Assembly: GCA_002506485.1 (NCBI GenBank)
Contig: DAXQ01000068.1
Location: forward strand, 1 to 39,167
Source of the DNA: Euryarchaeota archaeon UBA136
GTDB lineage: Archaea; Thermoplasmatota; Poseidoniia; MGIII; CG-Epi1
DNA: 39,167 nt
Reading direction: 5' to 3'
Shown: in pieces, positions 33,104-39,167 of the stretch
Layout: each line of letters opens with the position of its first letter
Numbering within the stretch: the first letter of the stretch is position 1
Notes under the pieces: model-generated
Databases searched by the model: none
The model's input: only the letters and a program-made list of their open reading frames with translations
Told to the model about the DNA's origin: nothing
Translations under genes and position numbers: made by a program

Positions 33104-33930
33104 TACAATACAAACTCCATGCCCTCAGTTCCGACTTCCCATCCCATTTCATTAACCTGTTGATACTGTTCCGAATCAGGATAATGAAGAGGATTGGTAT
33201 GATTGAGGTGAATAAAAACTATTCGTGGATCACCATCCTCACGGTTACCCAGTAATTCAAGCGATTGGGAAACTGGAGGATGAGGAACATTCGTCTGAAC
33301 ACGATTCTTAAGTTCATGGTCATCCCAGAAGGTCCCATCCAGGAGAACTATGTCTGCATCCAGAGACTGGAACCAGTCCCTAGGGTTATCGTGTTCTAAA
33401 GAGGAAAGGGTGGCTCTCCAAGTATCATGATCTGGCAAGAACAGGAGATTGTTGCTTATGCCCCTGAAGAATAGTGCATGTGTATCAAAATCTCTAGCCC
33501 TGTGAGGAACCTCAATAGAAATTACGGCGTCTGAAGCGAAACTGGCCGAAGAAAAATTTCCACGGTCAAACAATTTCTGCCAGGTTGGATGGTTTTTCAC
33601 GTAGTTGAGAACTGAATCTGAACAATGAAGTCTGACATTCTTCAAATTGATTGATTCTCTACCAAACTGGCCTAATCCTTCGATATGGCCAAGGTGGGCA
33701 TGGGTCAACCATATATCTGAGATATCAGGATTGCCGACCATTGCCAGTTGGTCTCCAATACAGCGAGTCGTCTCAACTATACCAAAATTATTCCCGTGCA
33801 GCCCAAGCGAAACAGGCATTCTGGCAAGACTTCTGTCTTTACGTGCATCATCACAACAATTATCTGTGCATCCAAACTGAGGTCGACCTGCATCCTGTGC
33901 ATTGCCTAGCAGTGTTATTTTGTTGTACAT
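33103..33930 (-). CDS. PqqB-like metallo-beta-lactamase-fold protein
   Basis: 275 residues from the ATG at 33930 (MYNKITLLGNAQDAG); an upstream ATG at 33954 adds eight basic residues and lies deeper inside the previous gene. LLGNAQDAGRPQFGCTDNCC is the PqqB-type opening. LTHAHLGHIEGLG gives H77, H79 and H82, but the usual Asp of HxHxDH is Gly. Later metal-ligand candidates are FLPDHDTW, VLLDGTFWDD and FIHLNHTNP. PqqB acts in PQQ cofactor maturation, but no other pqq gene is present, so another hydrolase or oxygenase-like role is likely. It lies in an operon between the amidotransferase and the methyltransferase. Confidence 0.82.
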   Translation of the reverse strand: MYNKITLLGNAQDAGRPQFGCTDNCCDDARKDRSLARMPVSLGLHGNNFGIVETTRCIGDQLAMVGNPDISDIWLTHAHLGHIEGLGQFGRESINLKNVRLHCSDSVLNYVKNHPTWQKLFDRGNFSSASFASDAVISIEVPHRARDFDTHALFFRGISNNLLFLPDHDTWRATLSSLEHDNPRDWFQSLDADIVLLDGTFWDDHELKNRVQTNVPHPPVSQSLELLGNREDGDPRIVFIHLNHTNPLHYPDSEQYQQVNEMGWEVGTEGMEFVL

Positions 33931-34574
33931 CTTTGAAGCTCTTTTCTTAGCCATTCACGGGGAAGTGCTCGCCCCAGACCCTCTTCTGTACGCTCAGGGT
34001 GCCACTGGACAGCAAACCATGGCAATGATTTGTGTTTTACAGCCTCGATCATTCCATCCGAGCTCTTGGAAAGAACTTCGAGGTCTCTTCCTAATTCCCT
34101 AACACCTTGATGGTGATGACTAGTGACCTCAAACTCAGAACCTTCCATCTCAGTCCAATGTGCAATATCTCCCACGGGAGGCTCACCTCCTTCACCATCC
34201 CTATGTAGGCTCCCGTCAAAACCGCCTTGGCTGACATCAGGCCACAAGGTTCCTCCCAGAAATACGTTCATTACTTGCAGTCCACGGCAGATTGCCAGAA
34301 CTGGCATCCTGCATTCGTATGCTTTTTCAAGGAGTTGCTTTTCCAATTCATCCCGTTCCTCCTTGACACCTCCAATTGGTAGAGTATCTGCTTGATTTCC
34401 ATAAGCCCCGCTCTTGATTCCCATATCTCCTCCTCCAGACAAGACCAGAACATCAAAATTATCCAAATCGTCAGCAGAAGTTATGCGCTGAGGAGTTCCC
34501 TCGGCTTCCGAGATAAACTTGGCATAACGTTCAAAATATCTGTCTTCGGACAGTGTCAACGCCGTTGATTTCAT
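33915..34574 (-). CDS. Class I glutamine amidotransferase / gamma-glutamyl-GABA hydrolase-like
   Basis: 219 residues. LVLSGGGDMG starts the fold. VLAICRGLQVMNVFLGGTLW carries the nucleophile C96. VTSHHHQGVRELGRDL and FAVQWHPERTEEG supply H192 and E194. The arrangement matches the PuuD/peptidase C26 subgroup, which cleaves gamma-glutamyl bonds. No polyamine genes are near, so the substrate is uncertain. The amidotransferase, PqqB-like protein and methyltransferase are encoded with overlapping ends, suggesting a shared small-molecule pathway. Confidence 0.85.
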   Translation of the reverse strand: MKSTALTLSEDRYFERYAKFISEAEGTPQRITSADDLDNFDVLVLSGGGDMGIKSGAYGNQADTLPIGGVKEERDELEKQLLEKAYECRMPVLAICRGLQVMNVFLGGTLWPDVSQGGFDGSLHRDGEGGEPPVGDIAHWTEMEGSEFEVTSHHHQGVRELGRDLEVLSKSSDGMIEAVKHKSLPWFAVQWHPERTEEGLGRALPREWLRKELQRCTTK

Positions 34575-34626
34575 CCTATTAATACAGAATAAGACATGCT
34601 ACTTTAGCCTCACGCTAAGATGATAA

Positions 34627-35775
34627 ATGCAACCATTCATAACCCATCTATCAAAGATGAATAAGTGGACGAACTTGTCATATGCAAATGTAGCAACGAC
34701 ATCTCCTAAAGCGCATTTGATAGCCTCTGAATGGTCTGAATCTTTAGCGCGTGGAGGTGCTGCTGAATTCGATGCAGACGCGGAAAAGGAGGGGATGATG
34801 CCTCTTCGAAAAGCTGCGGCAACACTTTTGGGATGCTCAAGTTCAGACGTATGTGTAGGCTCAAGCGCAACCGAACTGCTAGGCTCATTAGCATGGGCAA
34901 TAGCACCAAAAAAAGGCAATATTGTTTCTACAAGGGCATCTTTTCCGTCTACCGTATACCCTTGGCAAAGAGTTGCAGATGAATTCGGTTCAGAAATAAG
35001 ACTCGCACCTTGTGACGGAAATTATTACACCAATCCTGATAATATTCTGAATTTAATCGATGATGATACCAAAGTAGTAACTCTCTCACATGTAGAATAT
35101 GCATGTGGTCAACGTTATGATCTGAAAACTTTTGCTAAGGCAGCTCATGATGTCGGAGCATTACTGATTATCGATGCTACGCAATCAATGGGTATGGTTC
35201 CAATAGATGCACAAGGATCCGGTGCAGATGCCATCGTTTCCTCAGGATACAAGTGGCTCAGGGGAACTTATGGTGCGGCTGTTGGCTACATTTCCCCAAC
35301 CATTCAATCACTTTCTCCAGGATTACTTGGTTTTCGCAGTCACAAAGATATTTGGGATATAAAAGCAGATCGCCTAGAATTTCCTGATGATGCCAGTCGC
35401 TTTGAATTCACGACTATCCATTTCGGTGCTGTACTAGGACTCGCAGCGTCAATTGAGGAAATAACCAATATTGGAATTCAGAAAGTCTGGGAACATGATG
35501 TTGAATTAACCAATATGTTGATCGAGGGGGTCACAGAGATCGGTCTCGAGATAGTCTCACCTACTAATGATGACGAGCGTAGCGCAATAATCAGTCTCAA
35601 AATTCCTGCTGATTTTAACACTGGCGAGGTGGTAAAGCAATTACAGGACGAATATGGAATTCTGGTTACAAATCGTTCTGGTTTTCTTCGCGTCTCTCCT
35701 CATATTGATAACACTCCAGAACAAATCACTTTTTTCCTTGAATCCCTACGTGAAATCCTGAATTATAACAAGTAA
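34627..35775 (+). CDS. Class V aminotransferase (PLP; cysteine desulfurase/isopenicillin epimerase-like)
   Basis: 382 residues; codon 11 (34657, MNKWTNLSYANVATTSP) is a reasonable alternative start. VTLSHVEYACGQRYDL, LLIIDATQSMGMVPID (D183, Q186 for PLP) and AIVSSGYKWLRGTYGAAV (Schiff-base K209) are class V features. The C-terminus has VVKQLQDEYGILVTNRSGFLRVSPHI. Members are cysteine desulfurases, selenocysteine or ergothioneine lyases, epimerases or kynureninase-like enzymes. There is no clear SufS active-loop cysteine, so a lyase or epimerase is more likely than a sulfur donor. It converges on lysE with a 13-nt overlap. Confidence 0.85.
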   Translation: MQPFITHLSKMNKWTNLSYANVATTSPKAHLIASEWSESLARGGAAEFDADAEKEGMMPLRKAAATLLGCSSSDVCVGSSATELLGSLAWAIAPKKGNIVSTRASFPSTVYPWQRVADEFGSEIRLAPCDGNYYTNPDNILNLIDDDTKVVTLSHVEYACGQRYDLKTFAKAAHDVGALLIIDATQSMGMVPIDAQGSGADAIVSSGYKWLRGTYGAAVGYISPTIQSLSPGLLGFRSHKDIWDIKADRLEFPDDASRFEFTTIHFGAVLGLAASIEEITNIGIQKVWEHDVELTNMLIEGVTEIGLEIVSPTNDDERSAIISLKIPADFNTGEVVKQLQDEYGILVTNRSGFLRVSPHIDNTPEQITFFLESLREILNYNK

Positions 35776-36374
35776 GGGAACATAAGAATTCCAGCCACGG
35801 TAAACATTACTCCCGCAACGAATAGATCAATAATTTTCCATGATTCAGGATTATTCAATATTGGAGAAAGGCGTTTGGCCCCATATCCTAATGAAAAGAA
35901 AAACACGAAAGATGCGGTAGCTGCACCTATTCCAAACATTAGTTTCTCGTCACCAACATAGCTGCTGGATGCACCGCCAATGAGTAGCAGAGTGTCCACG
36001 TACACATGTGGATTGAGATAAGTGAATGCCAGACCTGCCAGGATCGTCGGCCAAAGGTCCTTGGATTCACCTTCACCGACTTCCATTCCCTTAGGGTCCA
36101 GTGCTGATCTAATTCTCAAACATCCATAGAATATCAGAAACAGTGCTGCACCTACTGACATCCAGATTGCCAATTCCTCTATTTCCGAAATAAATAGTCC
36201 AACACCCAAAACCCCTGCAGCAATTAACAAAGCATCGGAAATAGAGCATATCAAACAAGCAGCAAAAACATGTGATCGCAGTAAGCCTTGCCTCATTACA
36301 AAAACATTCTGTGGGCCAAGAGCTAGAATTAGTGAAATACTAATAAGAAAACCAGAAATAAAGGCTAATTCCAA
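35763..36374 (-). CDS. LysE/ArgO family amino-acid exporter
   Basis: 203 residues from a TTG (36374) that gives the complete family N-terminus: ISGFLISISLILALGPQNVFVMRQGL includes the hallmark GPQN-x-FV-x-RQG. Six hydrophobic segments follow, with TYLNPHVYVDTLLLIG, the conserved NPHVYLDT motif of LysE/ArgO. It exports basic amino acids such as lysine or arginine across the membrane. The upstream 38-codon gene ends 5 nt before, on the same strand. Confidence 0.9.
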   Translation of the reverse strand: MELAFISGFLISISLILALGPQNVFVMRQGLLRSHVFAACLICSISDALLIAAGVLGVGLFISEIEELAIWMSVGAALFLIFYGCLRIRSALDPKGMEVGEGESKDLWPTILAGLAFTYLNPHVYVDTLLLIGGASSSYVGDEKLMFGIGAATASFVFFFSLGYGAKRLSPILNNPESWKIIDLFVAGVMFTVAGILMFPYLL

Positions 36375-36379
36375 GATAT

Positions 36380-36496
36380 TTAGTCTGATTCCTCAGACTC
36401 ATCAAAATCCATGGGCACCCATTTTTCCTGTCCGGTTTCGGGGTCTTTGATCATCTTGACGGCCTTGCCCTTGATGAAAGCCTTGAAATCCACCAT
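36380..36496 (-). CDS. Small acidic-tailed protein, 38 residues, unknown
   Basis: A 38-codon gene: MVDFKAFIKGKAVKMIKDPE, then TGQEKWVPMDFDESEESD. Unlike the surrounding AT-rich genes, its codons are mostly C- or G-ending (AAG, GGC, GCC, GTC), as in highly expressed genes. The first half is basic, and the tail is acidic. The KDPETGQEKWVPM segment reads like a small beta hairpin. It stands alone between a promoter-like CTAATATA (36516-36523) and lysE, 5 nt from the latter. A structural or chromatin- or ribosome-associated role is speculative. Confidence 0.6.
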   Translation of the reverse strand: MVDFKAFIKGKAVKMIKDPETGQEKWVPMDFDESEESD

Positions 36497-36564
36497 ATTG
36501 TTGCATTGAAAGCGGTATATTAGCTTTAATGGTAAACTAAAAAAGGTGCGCGAGGTAGGCCCCT

Positions 36565-36858
36565 ATGGAATTGGAAAATATCCCTGAAAATGCGGAGATA
36601 TATGATGAGACCGAAGAATACCTTATCATTGACAACCAGCAGATGATGCCCATGATAGTCTGGAAGGACAAGGATGTTATCAGGGACCTGAAAGTAAGTA
36701 GAACAATGAAAAAGGCAATCCAGAATGTTGGTGAAAAGAAATACGGCCGTGGTAACTTCTTCATAGACCGCTTTCCAGAAGGTGACGAAATATATCTTAC
36801 TTGGTACTGCAAACCTAATGTTAGAGAGGATTTCGTCAATCATAATCCACACGGTTGA
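36565..36858 (+). CDS. Hypothetical protein, 97 residues
   Basis: 97 residues. It starts MELENIPENAEIYDETEEYL, continues MIVWKDKDVIRDLKVSRTMKK and ends with IDRFPEGDEIYLTWYCKP and a His/Asn-rich tail. It reads as an alpha/beta single domain without signal peptide or membrane helix. No family is recognised. It is divergent from the 38-residue gene across a 68-nt gap and is followed 69 nt later by tmk. Confidence 0.65.
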   Translation: MELENIPENAEIYDETEEYLIIDNQQMMPMIVWKDKDVIRDLKVSRTMKKAIQNVGEKKYGRGNFFIDRFPEGDEIYLTWYCKPNVREDFVNHNPHG

Positions 36859-36927
36859 TTTTATCACAGTACAAGTTTCACCAAATGAATATTTTCTAAC
36901 AAATTCTCTAATTAAGACCCTTCCGCT

Positions 36928-37521
36928 ATGATTGAAGTGCTTGTAAACCTTGAAGGAATCGATGGTTGTGGGAAATCAACACAGTCCAAACTATTACGGG
37001 AGAAACTGGAGGGAGAAGGTGAGAAGGTCATAATCCTGAAAGAGCCTACGAAAAGGCCACATGGGCAGAAATTATGGGATATGCTGCATGGAAAGAGAAA
37101 AGCGACCAACGAAGAAATATTGGAACTTTTTGTTTTAGACAGAAAACAGCATGTAGAGGAGAAAATACAGCCCGCTCTGAATGATGGAAATGTGGTCCTG
37201 ATGGACCGTTATTACTATTCATCAATGGCCTACCAAGTTGCAGGAGGGATAGATGTCGAGGATATTCGTGAAAAGCATGCATTCGCTCCAAAACCAGATA
37301 TTGTCCTGATTTTCGATCTGCCAGTGTCTGTTGCCCTGGAAAGAGTAAAAGGACATAGTGATGCGGATGAATTCGAGAAGGATGAGCATCTGAAAAAGGT
37401 CAGAATCGCTTATCTTGATCTCGAGAATGACCCGCTGGTCAGAATTGTTGACGCTACAGGAACACCCGAAGAGATTTTCGGAAACGTCTGGAAATTGGTG
37501 TCCGAGGTAAGGAATGGCTGA
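36928..37521 (+). CDS. tmk: Thymidylate kinase
   Basis: 197 residues. LVNLEGIDGCGKSTQSKLLREKL holds the P-loop typical of dTMP kinase. ILKEPTKRPHGQKLWDML corresponds to the EPGGTxxG region. VVLMDRYYYSSMAYQ is the DRY/SSxAYQ motif for dTMP binding, and FAPKPDIVLIFDLPVSVALERV follows. It makes dTDP for DNA synthesis, complementing nrdJ. It overlaps the next gene by 8 nt. Confidence 0.93.
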   Translation: MIEVLVNLEGIDGCGKSTQSKLLREKLEGEGEKVIILKEPTKRPHGQKLWDMLHGKRKATNEEILELFVLDRKQHVEEKIQPALNDGNVVLMDRYYYSSMAYQVAGGIDVEDIREKHAFAPKPDIVLIFDLPVSVALERVKGHSDADEFEKDEHLKKVRIAYLDLENDPLVRIVDATGTPEEIFGNVWKLVSEVRNG

Positions 37522-37963
37522 TTTTCTCTTTTATGCAAAGATAGTGCTGCTGATTGTGCTATTGTACGATGTTGGCATACTTTTCAGGAAACCAGAAGAA
37601 GGAAGTAAAGTTGCCAAACTTGATTTCTGGACGGAGATGGAACGCAAGGGAATCAATGCCCTCCTGATTCCAAGCACAATGGTGTTCATTATCTGTCTGG
37701 ATATCGTTCAAGAAGTTGACATTTACCTGTCTACCTCTCTTTTTGTATTAAGTCTGCTTTACCTCGGATATCCTCGTCCTTTTGCCTTCGGAAAGAATGG
37801 AATTTTACTGGATGGAAAAATTATTGCCACAGATAGGATTCTCAAGGCCAAGAAAACGGAAAAGGGCGCCAAGATCTCGATTGAATGGTACGGCTGGCTG
37901 ATGGAGAAGGACTTGCCAGTTTCTGATGTTACGGATTCGATTCTGAAAGAATTCAGCGACTAA
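37514..37963 (+). CDS. Small membrane protein with C-terminal soluble domain, unknown
   Basis: 149 residues. Transmembrane segments lie at about 5-24 (LFYAKIVLLIVLLYDVGILF), 49-65 (ALLIPSTMVFIICLDIV) and 70-88 (YLSTSLFVLSLLYLG). A cytoplasmic, PH-like domain of about 55 residues follows (GILLDGKIIATDRILKAKK, ISIEWYGWL). No family is recognised with certainty. It starts within the last codons of tmk, and its stop shares CTAA with the convergent cysS stop. Confidence 0.75.
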   Translation: MADFLFYAKIVLLIVLLYDVGILFRKPEEGSKVAKLDFWTEMERKGINALLIPSTMVFIICLDIVQEVDIYLSTSLFVLSLLYLGYPRPFAFGKNGILLDGKIIATDRILKAKKTEKGAKISIEWYGWLMEKDLPVSDVTDSILKEFSD

Positions 37964-39153
37964 GAAAAAACACCGAGAACACACTGGAATATACTATACA
38001 TTCCTGAAATTGGGCCAATATCTCCTTTATTCTTCAACCTGTTTCCAGCGATCTCATCCAGTTCCCTCAGAACATCAAGAGTCCTTGGTGTATCCAGATC
38101 GTCACTCAAAGCATCCTCGAATTTGGTGACCAAGGGTGCTGTTTCCTCATCCTCTCTTGGATCTGTCGGTTCCACAACCATGCAATCCACTGCATTGACA
38201 CCCAATCTTTCACCTTCCTGACACGCTTCAAGCAATCCCTCTGGTGAATAGGGAGTGAAATCACGATAATGAAAACCCAACAAGTAGAACCTAAGAGCTG
38301 GTGGTGGACAATCCTTGAAGACTTCCTCCAAAGTGATTCTTTCTCCCCTTGATTTTGATAATTTGCCTTCAGAATCCTCCATCAGGCCGTTATGCATCCA
38401 GAAATCACAATAATTTCCTAATCCTATCTTCTCAGCAAGGATGATCTCGGATTCATGGTGCGGATAGATTAGGTCTACACCTCCCCAGTGAATATCAATA
38501 GGCAAATCCAGTTCCGACGACGACATCAATGTACATTCAAGATGCCAACCCGGCCGACCTGGAGGTAAACCCTCGAATTCCCAGATTTTACCTCCTTCAA
38601 TAGGCGGACCCCAGAGCAAAGTGTCGTGGGGGCTTTCCTTGGGCCCAGAGTCGACTTCCGATGTGCCTTGAGCCAGAGATTCTTCGAGATCGACGCCCAA
38701 TAATTTGCCATGCTCTTCATGCTTGATACGCAAGAAAATTCCCTGATCTGTCTGGTAGGCTTCCCCTTTCTCCAGCAATTTCCGGGATTCAGTAGCTATT
38801 TGCTCAACAAAATCCGAGGCCCTTGTATATTTTGTGGCAGAAGTGTTCGAAAGTAGCTTCATTTTATCCAGAAATTCTTTCTCGTATCGAAGAGAGAATT
38901 CCAATTCATCCATACTGGACTTTGCGGCTCCGATTGCAGTTTCGTCAGATACATCCGTAAAATTCTGTATGTGATTTACCTCATATCCCTTGTATCCTAA
39001 CCATCTTTTCAGGATATCGAATGAGACGTAGGATTTAGCATGACCCAGATGAGTGTCCGAATAAACCGTGGGACCGCAGATATACAACCCCAATTTCTTG
39101 GAATCAGGGGCAAAATCCTCCTTTTGCCCAGATGCGGTATTGAATAGCTTCAA
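37960..39153 (-). CDS. cysS: Cysteinyl-tRNA synthetase, short form (start possibly outside window)
   Basis: 397 residues from a TTG at 39153. The frame stays open to the right edge, so the true start may lie beyond the window. LYICGPTVYSDTHLGHAKSY contains the zinc cysteine C26 and the HLGH (HIGH) motif. WHLECTLMSS (C207) and YPHHESE (H232, E236) complete the zinc site. KLSKSRG (264-270) is the KMSKS loop. LSDDLDTPRTLDVLRELDE is the DALR-type helix bundle. The protein ends soon after, lacking the roughly 65-residue anticodon-recognition tail of bacterial CysRS. It charges tRNA-Cys; MshC-like ligases are alternatives but not expected in archaea. Confidence 0.9.
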   Translation of the reverse strand: MKLFNTASGQKEDFAPDSKKLGLYICGPTVYSDTHLGHAKSYVSFDILKRWLGYKGYEVNHIQNFTDVSDETAIGAAKSSMDELEFSLRYEKEFLDKMKLLSNTSATKYTRASDFVEQIATESRKLLEKGEAYQTDQGIFLRIKHEEHGKLLGVDLEESLAQGTSEVDSGPKESPHDTLLWGPPIEGGKIWEFEGLPPGRPGWHLECTLMSSSELDLPIDIHWGGVDLIYPHHESEIILAEKIGLGNYCDFWMHNGLMEDSEGKLSKSRGERITLEEVFKDCPPPALRFYLLGFHYRDFTPYSPEGLLEACQEGERLGVNAVDCMVVEPTDPREDEETAPLVTKFEDALSDDLDTPRTLDVLRELDEIAGNRLKNKGDIGPISGMYSIFQCVLGVFS

Positions 39154-39167
39154 CCTTTGTCCCCCCC

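Noticed and set aside
39161..39167. C-run at the right edge as a biological feature
   Set aside because: A homopolymer at the window end may simply be an edge of the assembly; nothing can be concluded from it.

Overview
This is a gene-dense archaeal chromosome segment with about 37 protein genes and one tRNA. It carries no insertion sequence, CRISPR array or phage module. Archaeal markers include ribosomal proteins eL21 and eL41, RNA polymerase subunit RpoF (Rpb4), Pus10, archaeal-type PheS/PheT, the primase small subunit, Taw1 (wyosine), a DUF655 protein, geranylgeranyl-reductase-family flavoproteins, and TATA (box A) promoters about 26 nt upstream of start codons. Base composition, the giant CARDB/NEW3-type surface protein, class II ribonucleotide reductase and ATP-type PEP carboxykinase together suggest a marine Thermoplasmatota archaeon (Poseidoniales/MGII or a relative). 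That placement is inference.

Layout. 1-5444 (minus): start of a FAD flavoprotein and a 1777-residue surface protein. 5506-7893 (plus): ribbon-helix-helix regulator, FolC-like ligase, lipoprotein. 7894-11169 (minus): information-processing operon GDPD-pus10-eL21-rpoF-DUF655. 11232-11978 (plus): HEAT/SAP protein. 11980-13320 (minus): asnS. 13419-17763 (plus): eL41, then pheT-unknown-priS-rnhB-SCP2. 17755-18581 (minus): tRNA-Val and ksgA. 18680-20242 (plus): pckA, convergent with mdh (20239-21213). 21313-21474: tiny AbrB-fold protein. 21471-30320 (minus): nadE, nrdJ, membrane protein, taw1, nucleotide kinase, pheS. 30378-32468 (plus): nitrilase, geranylgeranyl reductase. 32456-34574 (minus): glutamine amidotransferase, PqqB-like metallo-beta-lactamase protein, methyltransferase. 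34627-39167: class V aminotransferase, LysE exporter with a 38-codon companion, tmk, membrane protein, cysS.

Functionally the window is mostly core information processing: translation, tRNA and rRNA modification, DNA precursors, replication priming and primer removal. Central carbon metabolism (pckA, mdh), NAD synthesis and archaeal lipid saturation are added to this. Neighbours frequently overlap by 1-8 nt in operons, and eight convergent pairs meet with spacings from +1 to -13 nt. Several divergent pairs appear to share one near-symmetric TATA box.

The most unusual items are: a predicted ubiquitin-like cytoplasmic tail on the giant surface protein; a two-CxxC insertion in RpoF; a ribbon-helix-helix/UPF0175-like regulator with an operator-like triple half-site; a nitrilase divergent from a glutaminase-less NadE; a hairpin and repeated motif upstream of nrdJ; and a CysRS without the usual C-terminal tail.
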